Assembly: GCA_022771695.1 (NCBI GenBank)
Contig: JALEKJ010000020.1
Coordinates: 21,486 to 85,485 of the forward strand
Source: Roseburia sp.
Lineage (GTDB): Bacteria; Bacillota; Clostridia; Lachnospirales; Lachnospiraceae
Length of the DNA stretch: 64,000 bases
Direction of reading: 5' to 3'
How positions within the stretch are numbered: position 1 is the first letter of the stretch; every line of letters begins with the position of its first letter. This document shows, piece after piece, positions 1 to 8,900 of the stretch. Under the pieces are notes generated by a model. It was given only the letters and a program-made list of their open reading frames with translations, was not told where the DNA came from and did not search any database. Position numbers and translations under genes: made by a program.

Positions 1-747
1 CATGGTGTGACAGAGGCAGATGCAATCATCAATGTTGGGGTCAGCGGACCTGGCGTTGTAAAGACTGCATTGGAAAAAGTACGAGGAGAGAGTTTTGAAG
101 TGCTCTGCGAGACCATCAAGAAGACAGCGTTTAAGGTAACACGTGTCGGGCAGTTGGTAGCGCAGGAGGCTTCGAAAATGCTCGATATTCCGTTTGGCAT
201 CGTAGACTTATCACTTGCGCCGACTCCGGCAGTGGGAGATTCGGTAGCAGACATTCTCTGTGAAATCGGTTTGGAGTATGCAGGAGCACCGGGAACAACG
301 GCAGCACTTGCAATGCTCAATGATCAGGTGAAAAAAGGCGGTGTTATGGCATCTTCTTATGTTGGTGGCTTAAGTGGTGCATTTATTCCGGTCAGTGAGG
401 ACCAGGGAATGATTGATGCGGTACAGGCAGGTGCGATTACATTGGAAAAATTAGAAGCAATGACCTGCGTGTGCTCGGTAGGACTCGATATGATTGCGAT
501 TCCGGGAGATACCAAGGCAACGACAATCTCCGGTATGATTGCCGATGAGATGGCACTCGGTATGGTGAATCAGAAGACGACAGCGGCACGTTTGATTCCG
601 GTCATCGGAAAAGGTGTCGGTGATACCGTAGAATTCGGCGGTTTGTTTGGCTATGCACCAATCATGCCGGTGAATAAATTTTCTTGCGATGATTTTATCA
701 ATCGCAAGGGAAGAATACCAGCACCGATTCATAGCTTTAAAAATTAA
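1..747 (+). CDS. UPF0210 (DUF711) family protein, C-terminal part
   Basis: The reading frame is open from the first base of the window, so this is the 3' part of a longer gene; the 5' end lies outside. The visible 248 residues match the C-terminal half of the UPF0210/DUF711 family, with conserved stretches such as [42 protein letters not shown] and [15 protein letters not shown]. Family members are soluble proteins of about 450 residues, usually encoded beside a small ACT-domain protein; no biochemical role is established, so none is assigned here. A hairpin that could act as a terminator follows the stop codon. Confidence 0.85.
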   Translation, partial: HGVTEADAIINVGVSGPGVVKTALEKVRGESFEVLCETIKKTAFKVTRVGQLVAQEASKMLDIPFGIVDLSLAPTPAVGDSVADILCEIGLEYAGAPGTTAALAMLNDQVKKGGVMASSYVGGLSGAFIPVSEDQGMIDAVQAGAITLEKLEAMTCVCSVGLDMIAIPGDTKATTISGMIADEMALGMVNQKTTAARLIPVIGKGVGDTVEFGGLFGYAPIMPVNKFSCDDFINRKGRIPAPIHSFKN

Positions 748-762
748 TAGCTTTATAAAGAT

Positions 763-789
763 AGGGGATGTTGCAAAGCAATGTCCCCT
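763..789 (+). terminator. Hairpin after the UPF0210 gene
   Basis: AGGGGA and TCCCCT arms enclose an inner TTGC/GCAA stem. The T-rich tail is weak (TTCTGTT), so termination may be partial. The hairpin also covers an ATG at 768 in frame with the next gene, which argues against that ATG as a start. Confidence 0.5.
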
Positions 790-842
790 TCTGTTATGGT
801 AAAGGTACAAAATTATTTGATTTAAAAGGACGACAGTTAAGC

Positions 843-2096
843 ATGAGAAAGATTACGAAAGTCATACTGATAAAAAATGCGGTGGAAACATTGGGATATT
901 TCTCGGAGCAGATAGCACTGGAATTGGAGCACCTCGGATATGACATCTATTTTATTGATTATGATGAGCTGTATGAGTCTTTAAATGGCTTGCCCAGATT
1001 TGCGGTGAAGGGGCGGACGGCACTGCTTACGTTTAACTACATTGGAATTGGAGATGAGGAGATTTTTCAGGACGAGTCGGGACGTTTCATCTGGGAAAAA
1101 TATGAGATGAAATATTTAAATATTCTGGTCGATCATCCCCTTTATTATCATACAAAACTGATGTCTGCTTTGCCGCGTATGACCATTTTTTGTGTTGATA
1201 AGGAGCATGTGGGATATATCCGTCGCTTTTATCCGGGGCTGAAGGTGAAATTCTTGCCACTCGCAGGAAATGTTAGACTGGACGGAGAGGGTTACCGTGC
1301 AGGCGAGCATCGCAAATCGGATGTCATGATGACCGAGTATGATAAAATCCCGAATTACGAGAGAGAGCTTATACCGTACGAAAATCGGAAGTATGACTTG
1401 ATATTTACTGCAAACTATGTACCGATAGAACAGTTGGAAAGCAGATTCTTAGGAATGGATGAGGAATATGCGGTGTTTTATCGTGGAATTCTGGATGATT
1501 TGATAGCAAATCCGATACAGTCTGTGGATGTGGTGATGGAACGTCATATCCGCGAGGAATTGGGAGAAATTTTGGATGGCGATATCCGCGCTGCGATGTC
1601 GGGGATGCTTTTTATTGATTTATGTGTGCGTACCTACTTCCGCGGAGAAATTATAAGGGAACTGGCAGAAGCGGATATCAAAGTACACGTGTTTGGCGCG
1701 GATTGGGATAGATTAGCTTGTAAGAAGCCACAGAATATTATCAAAAACAGTGGGCAGGTGTCTTCCGCAGCCTGCGTAGATGCGGTGCGGGATGCGAAGA
1801 TTTCGCTCAATATCATGCCATGGTTTAAGGACGGGGCACACGACAGAATTTTTACGGCAATGCTGCAACAGACGGTAGCCTTGACGGATGATAGCAGATA
1901 TCTGCGCAGGGAGTTTATGGACGGAGAGAATATTGTATTCTTTTCACTGGAGGGGCGGAAATATCTGCCGGATATAATTTGGATGCTATTACGCGATGAA
2001 GAGAATGCAATGCGGATTGCAAAGAACGGCTATGAGAAGGCGGTTTGCAGACATACCTGGAACTTCCGTGCAGATACACTGGCAACAGAATTATAA
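843..2096 (+). CDS. CgeB-like glycosyltransferase (DUF3880-type)
   Basis: A 417-residue cytosolic protein resembling the CgeB/DUF3880 glycosyltransferases. The N-terminal half has a Rossmann-like opening (ITKVILIKNAVETLGYF) and the DHPLYY motif near residue 105. The C-terminal half resembles a group-1 glycosyltransferase domain: HVFGADWD, then a DAVRDAKISLNIMPWF segment and a GAHDRIFTAMLQQ segment where sugar-nucleotide contacts normally lie. Such enzymes glycosylate surface or spore components, but the acceptor cannot be read from the sequence. The ATG at 843 is preferred because an upstream in-frame ATG lies inside a hairpin. It is followed by a promoter for the purine genes, so it is probably transcribed alone or with the preceding gene. 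Confidence 0.7.
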   Translation: MRKITKVILIKNAVETLGYFSEQIALELEHLGYDIYFIDYDELYESLNGLPRFAVKGRTALLTFNYIGIGDEEIFQDESGRFIWEKYEMKYLNILVDHPLYYHTKLMSALPRMTIFCVDKEHVGYIRRFYPGLKVKFLPLAGNVRLDGEGYRAGEHRKSDVMMTEYDKIPNYERELIPYENRKYDLIFTANYVPIEQLESRFLGMDEEYAVFYRGILDDLIANPIQSVDVVMERHIREELGEILDGDIRAAMSGMLFIDLCVRTYFRGEIIRELAEADIKVHVFGADWDRLACKKPQNIIKNSGQVSSAACVDAVRDAKISLNIMPWFKDGAHDRIFTAMLQQTVALTDDSRYLRREFMDGENIVFFSLEGRKYLPDIIWMLLRDEENAMRIAKNGYEKAVCRHTWNFRADTLATEL

Positions 2097-2151
2097 GGGG
2101 AGCTAATAAAATTAAGTAAATAAATTCATATACCTAATAAGCGTTGCTTTG

Positions 2152-2180
2152 TTGTAAAAACGCACCCTCCATGCTACACT
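2152..2180 (+). promoter_or_regulatory. Promoter for the purO/AICARFT pair
   Basis: TTGTAA, a 17-base spacer and TACACT. The -10 is preceded by TGC, an extended -10. It points into a roughly 110-base leader before purO. No purine riboswitch core was recognised in that leader. Confidence 0.6.
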
Positions 2181-2215
2181 GTGAAAGGATTGATGTTTAC
2201 ACAGATTATTTAATT

Positions 2216-2298
2216 GGAGGAAAATCCTCTGCTCCTGCAATGGCAAATTTTGCGAGCAAAATTGGCATTTTCCTTTGGAAACAAGGAGGATTATCATG
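2216..2298 (+). repeat. Structured leader element, copy 1 (upstream of purO)
   Basis: This 83-base block runs from GGAGGAAAATCC to the purO start codon and is clearly related to the block in front of ftsY (34813-34879). Shared segments in order are GGAGGAAAATCC, CTGC-CCTG, GGCA, CATTTT-CTT and AACAAGGAGGATT. This copy carries an additional perfect hairpin, AATTTTGC-GA-GCAAAATT, extended by AATG/CATT. GAGGA at the 5' end can pair with TCCTC, which could alternatively pair with the AAGGAGGA ribosome-binding site, so it could in principle switch translation. That mechanism is inference. Confidence 0.6.
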
Positions 2299-3009
2299 GA
2301 AATGAAATCATTAAAGAATGAACTTGCCACAAATACATATCCCGGAAGAGGTATTGTAATCGGAAAATCGGAAGATGGAAAGTATGCGGTAACCGCTTAT
2401 TTTATCATGGGAAGAAGCGAGAACAGCCGGAATCGTGTATTTGTAGAGGATGGAGAGGGAATCCGTACACAGGCATTCGATCCTTCCAAATTGACAGATC
2501 CAAGTCTTATCATTTATGCGCCGGTGCGTGTGCTTGGAAACAAGACTATCGTGACCAACGGAGATCAGACAGATACGATTTACGAGTTGATGGATAAGCA
2601 ACAGACCTTCGAACAGTCACTTCGCACAAGAGAGTTTGAGCCGGACGGACCGAACTATACACCGAGAATTTCCGGTATCATGCATATCGAAAAAGGAAAA
2701 TTTAACTATGCAATGTCCATCTTAAAGAGCAACAACGGTAATCCAGATGCTTGCAACCGTTATACATTTGCCTATGAGAACCCGGTAGCGGGAGAGGGAC
2801 ACTTTATCCATACTTATATGCAGGATGGCAATCCGTTGCCGAGCTTTGAGGGGGAACCAAAATGGGTTGGAATCGAAGGCGATATCGACAGCTTCACCAA
2901 TATGGTTTGGGAGAATCTGAATGAGGATAACAAGGTTTCCCTGTTTGTAAGATATATTGAGATTGAGACAGGAAAATACGAGACCAGAATCGTGAATAAA
3001 AACATGTAA
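2296..3009 (+). CDS. purO: IMP cyclohydrolase (PurO-like)
   Basis: A 237-residue cytosolic enzyme predicted to close FAICAR to IMP, the last step of purine synthesis. Sequence features of the stand-alone IMP cyclohydrolase family include YPGRGIVIG near residue 15, AVTAYFIMGRSENSRNR near 32, an NGDQTDTIYE segment near 87 and GPNYTPRISG near 120. The ATG is placed 5 bases after a strong AAGGAGGA. The next gene encodes only the transformylase half of PurH, so the two genes together replace bifunctional PurH. The spacing of 39 bases suggests one transcript. Confidence 0.88.
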   Translation: MEMKSLKNELATNTYPGRGIVIGKSEDGKYAVTAYFIMGRSENSRNRVFVEDGEGIRTQAFDPSKLTDPSLIIYAPVRVLGNKTIVTNGDQTDTIYELMDKQQTFEQSLRTREFEPDGPNYTPRISGIMHIEKGKFNYAMSILKSNNGNPDACNRYTFAYENPVAGEGHFIHTYMQDGNPLPSFEGEPKWVGIEGDIDSFTNMVWENLNEDNKVSLFVRYIEIETGKYETRIVNKNM

Positions 3010-3048
3010 TAACAACGAGGAATGCAGGTAAGAAAGGAACGAATCAAA

Positions 3049-4227
3049 ATGAAAGAATTAGAATTAAAATATGGCTGTAATCCAAACCAGAAGCCGTCTC
3101 GCATTTATATGGAAAATGGTGAGCTCCCAATCAAGGTGCTTTCCGGCAAACCGGGATATATCAATTTCCTGGATGCGTTTAACGGCTGGCAGTTGGTATC
3201 CGAGTTAAAGAGAGCAACCGGACTTCCAGCAGCAACTTCCTTTAAACACGTATCTCCGGCAGGCGCAGCAGTAGGACTTCCGCTTACCGAGGTAGAGCGC
3301 AAGATTTACTGGGTGGATGATATGGATGTAGAATTTACTCCGCTTGCCAATGCCTATATCCGCGCAAGAGGCGCAGACCGCATGTCTTCTTTCGGTGATT
3401 TCATTTCTTTGTCCGATGTCTGTGACAAAGAGACCGCACTTGTTATCAAAAGAGAAGTTTCTGACGGTGTGATTGCTCCGGGGTATACGGATGAGGCACT
3501 TGAAATCTTAAAGGCGAAGAAGAACGGCAACTACAATGTCATCGAAATCGATCCGTCTTATGTACCGGCACCGATTGAGCACAAAGAAGTATTTGGAATT
3601 ACCTTTGAGCAGGGAAGAAATGAGCTTGTGATAGATGAGCACTTCTTTGATAATATCGTAACTGAGAATAAGGAGATTCCGGAGTCTGCTAAGATTGATT
3701 TGGCAATCGCAATGATTACATTAAAATATACACAGTCCAATTCTGTATGCTATGTAAAGGGCGGACAGGCAATTGGTATCGGAGCCGGACAGCAGTCCAG
3801 AATCCACTGTACCAGACTTGCCGGTTCTAAGGCAGATAACTGGTGGCTACGTCAGTCTCCACAGGTGTTAAACCTTCCGTTTAAGGCAGATATCAAACGT
3901 GCCGACAGAGATAACGCAATCGACTTATACATGGGTGAAGACTACATGGATGTGCTTGCTGACGGTGCATGGGAGAATATCTTTACTGAGAAGCCGGCAG
4001 TGTTTACAGCGGAAGAGAAACGTGCATGGTTAGATAAGAATACTGACGTGGCGCTTGGCTCTGATGCATTTTTCCCGTTTGGGGATAATATCGAGCGCGC
4101 ACATAAGAGCGGTGTCAAGTATGTGGCACAGCCGGGCGGTTCTATTCGTGATGACCATGTTATCGATACCTGCAATAAGTATGATATGGCGATGGCATTT
4201 ACCGGAATTCGTTTGTTCCATCATTAA
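3049..4227 (+). CDS. purH: AICAR transformylase (PurH transformylase domain only)
   Basis: A 392-residue cytosolic enzyme that transfers a formyl group from 10-formyl-THF to AICAR, giving FAICAR. Typical signatures are ELKYGCNPNQ at the N-terminus, TSFKHVSPAGAA near residue 66, KYTQSNSVCYVKGGQAIGIG near 230 and DAFFPFGDNIERAHKSGV near 342, ending in the catalytic-region VAQPGGSIRDD. The MGS-like cyclohydrolase half of bifunctional PurH is absent; the preceding purO supplies that activity. The start at 3049 is chosen because the conserved KELELKYG begins there. A terminator follows, so purO-AICARFT looks like a two-gene operon. Confidence 0.92.
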   Translation: MKELELKYGCNPNQKPSRIYMENGELPIKVLSGKPGYINFLDAFNGWQLVSELKRATGLPAATSFKHVSPAGAAVGLPLTEVERKIYWVDDMDVEFTPLANAYIRARGADRMSSFGDFISLSDVCDKETALVIKREVSDGVIAPGYTDEALEILKAKKNGNYNVIEIDPSYVPAPIEHKEVFGITFEQGRNELVIDEHFFDNIVTENKEIPESAKIDLAIAMITLKYTQSNSVCYVKGGQAIGIGAGQQSRIHCTRLAGSKADNWWLRQSPQVLNLPFKADIKRADRDNAIDLYMGEDYMDVLADGAWENIFTEKPAVFTAEEKRAWLDKNTDVALGSDAFFPFGDNIERAHKSGVKYVAQPGGSIRDDHVIDTCNKYDMAMAFTGIRLFHH

Positions 4228-4252
4228 TAACTGAAAAAGATATAAAAAATGG

Positions 4253-4290
4253 AATCCCCAGTCTTTCGAAAACGAGAGACTGGGGATTTT
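4253..4290 (+). terminator. Terminator after the purine operon
   Basis: AATCCCCAGTCT and AGACTGGGGATT form a perfect 12-base-pair stem, followed by TTTTGT. This is a clear rho-independent terminator. Confidence 0.85.
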
Positions 4291-4368
4291 GTCATGTTTG
4301 TACCTTTGGTTCTGTAGTTTTTGACAAATATAAACAGAAAATAATGTGAGAAACAACCAAAAATATGC

Positions 4369-4425
4369 ATAATGCCGAGTAAACGGACGCGTGTCCTTTT
4401 TTTACGGGCATTATCCGCTTATAAT
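4369..4425 (+). promoter_or_regulatory. Nested palindrome and -10 element upstream of pdp
   Basis: Three nested arm pairs, ATAATGCC/GGCATTAT, GTAAA/TTTAC and GGAC/GTCC, surround a GCGT centre and span 4369-4414. A perfect TATAAT lies at 4420-4425, so the palindrome would cover the -35 region of that promoter. A good -35 is not visible. It may be a repressor operator for nucleoside catabolism or a stable hairpin; neither is proven. Confidence 0.45.
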
Positions 4426-4464
4426 CACATTAAGGGAAAATGAAAGAAAGGTGGGATTATAGCA

Positions 4465-5784
4465 ATGAGGATGTATGAACTCATTATGAAAAAGCGGAAT
4501 GGGGGGGCTTTAAGCAAAGAGGAAATTACCGACATGATAAACGGTTATGTAGATGGAACAATACCGGATTATCAGATGGCGGCATTCCTGATGGCGGTGT
4601 ATTTTCGGGGGATGACAGAGGAAGAGACACTTGCCATGACACAGGCGGTAGCACAGTCCGGAGATATGGTGGACTTGTCTGCGATTGAGGGAGTAAAAGT
4701 AGATAAACATTCTACCGGGGGAGTTGGTGACAAGACGACACTGATTGTTGCGCCGATTGTGGCATCCTGTGGTGTGAAGGTTGCGAAAATGTCGGGACGA
4801 GGTCTGGGTCATACCGGTGGAACAATTGACAAGTTGGAATCTATTCCGGGGTTTCAGACATCATTGTCACAGGAAAAATTCTTTGAGACAGTAAACAAGG
4901 CGGGATTAAGTGTTATCGGACAGACCGGCAACCTGACACCCGGAGATAAAAAACTTTACGCATTGCGTGATGTCACTGCGACGGTAGATAGTATTCCGTT
5001 GATTGCAGTTTCTATCATGAGTAAAAAACTCGCGGCGGGCAGTGATTGTATTCTGTTGGATGTCAAAACAGGAAGCGGAGCTTTTATGAAGACTGTGGAA
5101 GATTCCATACGTTTGGCAGAGGAGATGGTTACAATCGGTGAAAATGCCGGAAGAAGAACCATCGCATTGATTACGGATATGGATATACCGCTTGGCAATA
5201 ACATCGGGAACAGTCTGGAAGTCATCGAAGCAGTGGAAACTTTGCAGGGGAATGGACCGGAGGATTTGACTGAAGTATGTGTGCAACTGGCTTCCAATAT
5301 GCTTTTTATGGCGGGTAAGGGAGAAATGGATGCTTGCGAGGAGATGGCACGACAGGCGATACAGAACGGTTCGGCACTGGAATCACTTAAGACAATGGTA
5401 AAAGCACAAGGTGGGGATGTCTCGGTAATCGAAGATACAGACCGTTTTGAAAAAGCAGTATATCGCAAGGAAGTTCTTGCACCAAGAAGTGGTTATATTA
5501 CGCATATGGATACGGAGGCATGTGGCATTGCATCCTCTTTACTGGGAGCGGGAAGAGCAACAAAAGAAGATGCGATTGATTACACGGCGGGTATCATCTT
5601 AAAAAAGAAGACCGGCGATTATGTGGAACGGGGAGAATGTATTGCAGAATTATTTACCTCCGACGAGAAACGTTTTGTTGCGGCAGAAGAAAAGTTTGAC
5701 GCTGCAATCTGTATTGCGGATGAGGCACCGAACGAAAAACCGCTGATTTATGCGAGAGTTACCAAAGACGGTGTAAGGCATTAG
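4465..5784 (+). CDS. pdp: Pyrimidine-nucleoside phosphorylase
   Basis: A 439-residue cytosolic enzyme that phosphorolyses uridine and thymidine-type nucleosides to base plus (deoxy)ribose 1-phosphate. It has the family signature MSGRGLGHTGGTIDKLESIPG near residue 112, the phosphate-site KHSTGGVGDK near 85 and the usual three-domain length. Clostridial enzymes of this kind usually accept both uracil and thymine nucleosides, hence pdp rather than deoA; the sequence alone does not settle specificity. The start fits AAGGTGGG 9 bases upstream. No deoB, deoC or cdd lies beside it, so it is likely a single-gene unit under the promoter described upstream. Confidence 0.92.
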   Translation: MRMYELIMKKRNGGALSKEEITDMINGYVDGTIPDYQMAAFLMAVYFRGMTEEETLAMTQAVAQSGDMVDLSAIEGVKVDKHSTGGVGDKTTLIVAPIVASCGVKVAKMSGRGLGHTGGTIDKLESIPGFQTSLSQEKFFETVNKAGLSVIGQTGNLTPGDKKLYALRDVTATVDSIPLIAVSIMSKKLAAGSDCILLDVKTGSGAFMKTVEDSIRLAEEMVTIGENAGRRTIALITDMDIPLGNNIGNSLEVIEAVETLQGNGPEDLTEVCVQLASNMLFMAGKGEMDACEEMARQAIQNGSALESLKTMVKAQGGDVSVIEDTDRFEKAVYRKEVLAPRSGYITHMDTEACGIASSLLGAGRATKEDAIDYTAGIILKKKTGDYVERGECIAELFTSDEKRFVAAEEKFDAAICIADEAPNEKPLIYARVTKDGVRH

Positions 5785-5839
5785 AAAAAATGACCAAAAA
5801 TTATTACAAAAATTTTACATTGTTTTTCCAAAAAGCAGA

Positions 5840-5868
5840 TTGAGTATATGGAAAAAAGAGGGTAGAAT
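5840..5868 (+). promoter_or_regulatory. Promoter for the giant PHP surface protein
   Basis: TTGAGT, 17 bases and TAGAAT, about 70 bases before the start codon. It is the best-matching promoter in this intergenic region. Confidence 0.65.
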
Positions 5869-5938
5869 AAAAAGGCTAACTTTAGAATAGAAGCAAAAAG
5901 GTATTTTGTTTGTATTAAATTATTAGGAGGAAATGAAA

Positions 5939-8900
5939 ATGAAAAGAAAACACCAGCTAAAAAGTATGCTGGCGCTGATACTGGCGTTTGTGATGTGCAT
6001 ATCAGGTATGCCGACGACAGTAACAGCAGCGGAGACAGGAGGTGAACCGATATCGTATGGACAGGTTACTTCTGTAGATGACATAACGTCGGGAGGAAGT
6101 TTCGTATTGGCGGTTCAGACGGACAGTGGCTATCTGGCACTGGACAAAGCTGTTTCCGGTAAGACGGAGGGCGTGGGAATCACAGTAGATAACGGTGTTG
6201 TGACAAGTGCAGATGCGCCGACATGGACGATAGCATCCTGTGGAAGTGGAGTAAGTCTACATGACGGAACAAACTATCTGTCTTATAGTAGCAGTACGAA
6301 CTTTTCAACTGCTTCGGAGCCTTACGAATGGACGGTAACGGCGACTGAATCAGGGGGCTTTCAGTTTGTAGCGGCTGCAACAAGTGCTACATCTACGGTA
6401 AGAGCTATTTTTTACCGCGCCGGTGATATAAAGAAGTTTGCTCCATATGCTGCATCTAATGTACCACCAGAATATAATTCAAATATTCTGGTGTTTAAAG
6501 CAGGTGCAGCCTCAGGTGGCGGAACCGGAGCCCAGACCTGTGCATCGGTGAAAGCTTCTGTGACACCGGGTGCAGTGGATGCAGGAACAAACGTAGAATT
6601 GTCTTGCACAACAGAAGGGGCAACCATCTATTATAATACAGATAACAGCGACACCTATTTAACTTATTCTAGTGCTATTAATATTACAGAGGCGACAACG
6701 ATTCGTGCGTATGCTTCCAAGGAAGGTATGAACAATAGTAATGTTGCCACATTTGCTTATACGATTAAAGTACCGGCAACCCTGATGACGATTGCTGAGG
6801 CGAGAGCTGCGGCAGTAAATACCGAGAATATCATGGTACAGGGAACCGTTGTATTTATTGACAGTAAGAATGTATATGTTCAGGATTCCACAGGCGCAAT
6901 TAATCTTTATTTTTCAAGTGCGCCATCCGGTTTAAATGTCGGAGATGTCATTAAAGCAACTGGTAAGCGTGCTAGTTATAAAGGCTTGGAACAGTTAAGC
7001 GGAGTTGCTGCTTACGATAAAGTAGACACTGTAAGTGCACCGTCCACGACGGTGACCATTGCGGATATCAATGCAGATGCATCGATAGGAGCATTGGAAT
7101 GTACACGTGTTTATATTGAAAATGCAATTGTCGGAGAAAAAACTGGCGATAATACACCATTAATTCAGGGCGGCAGCACAATCAACCTCTACAAGGCGCC
7201 GGAAGTTGCCGGAATGGAAGCTGGTGCTACCGTAAGCTTATATGCAGTAGTAAGTGATTTTAACGGCTATCAGCTTCGTGTTACGTCTGCGTCCGATGTG
7301 ACGGTTCAGGCAGATGGAGTATCAACGATTGCCGAGGCAAAGGCGGCTGCAACAGGTACAGAGAACATTACCGTAAGAGGAACGGTGGTATTGATTGATG
7401 GCACGAACATTTATGTGCAGGATTCCACCGGAGGAATCGACCTCTATTTTTCAACGGCACCAACGGATTTGCAGATTGGAGATATTATCAAAGCGACCGG
7501 TAAGCGTGCTAGCTATAAAGGATTAGAAGAGTTAAGCGGAGTTACTTCTTATGAAAAGGTGATTTCTGTAAATGCACCATCTAAGAAAGTGACAATCGCA
7601 GACATTATTGCAGACCAAGAGACAGGAGTACTTGAGAGTACACGTGTCTATATTGAAAATGCAGTAATCGGAGCAGTGAACACTTCGGGCAATACGACAT
7701 TGACCCAAGGTGATGCAACAATCAATATATATAAGATACCGGAACTTGCGAATATTACCGAGGGAGCAACGGTAAGCTTATATGCGGTAATTAGTGACTT
7801 TAATGGCTATCAGCTTCGTGTTGCGTCTGCATCTGATGTGACAAAGATTTCAGACGGAACACCGGATGAACCGACACCGGATGACGGAACAGTGAAAAAC
7901 GGTAATTATGTCATCTGGGCATCGGCTTACAACAAGGCATTGTCCAGCGAATACAATGGATTTTATAATAAGGGCGTAGATGTCAGCCTGACAGGTACAC
8001 AGTTATCCGGATATACCAATGCCGAGATATGGACTGTTACCCACAATGACGATGATACTTACTATATTTCTTATGGCGGTCAGAATTTGGCTATGGCGGC
8101 AAATTTTAGCAGCCTGACACTTGGAGAAGTCAATGATAAGTGGGTACTTAAGGACGCAGGAGACGGCAAGTACTATGTAAAGAATGTTGGACGTAATAAC
8201 TATATTGAATGGTATAGCAAGAATTCTAACTGGAGTGGTTATAGCACAATTTCCAGCGGAAGTGAGGGTATGTTTGCATTGACTTTCACACCGGCTGTGA
8301 AAGGTTATAATACCGATTCTTCCGTTGTGGAGACAATCGCTCAGTGGGGCGGCGGTGGTCCATATGATGCGACTGCAAATGCAAGTGTCGTAAATGGTGA
8401 TAAATATGTGGCAGGTGATCAGAAGGATGCAAAAGCGTCATTCTCTGTTGTGGCAAATGGTGTGGCAGGTCAGCCGTATCAGCAACAGTCATCGGGTACT
8501 GGCGGATACAATTACTACATGGGTGGCACGAACATCGGTAAAGCAGCCGGAGATTACATGCAGTTTGCAGTTGATACGGCGGGCTATGGTGCAATGAGTT
8601 TATCCTTCCGCTTGCGTGCGACAAATGCGGGACCGGGAAGCTTCCAACTTCAGTACTCTACAGATAACGGCGCTACGTTCGAAAACTTTACGACCGGTGA
8701 GTATTCTTATGCTTATACAAAGTATATTAATAATGAGCCGAGTGAGGTGACCGGTTCTGGTGCAATTACAGATGGTGTAGCTGCAACATCTAAAGCAGCG
8801 GCGCAGTATGTAAGCTTTAAATTCGACGTACCGCAGGGGGCAGAGAACGCAGAGAAACTTTTGATTCGTCTGGTGGCGGGGACAACCCGTGCGGATGGTG

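Noticed and set aside
768..842. In-frame ATG extension of the glycosyltransferase
   Set aside because: It starts inside a terminator-like hairpin and lacks a ribosome-binding site.
2181..2295. Purine riboswitch before purO
   Set aside because: No conserved purine-aptamer core could be recognised; the leader is better described by the two-copy element.
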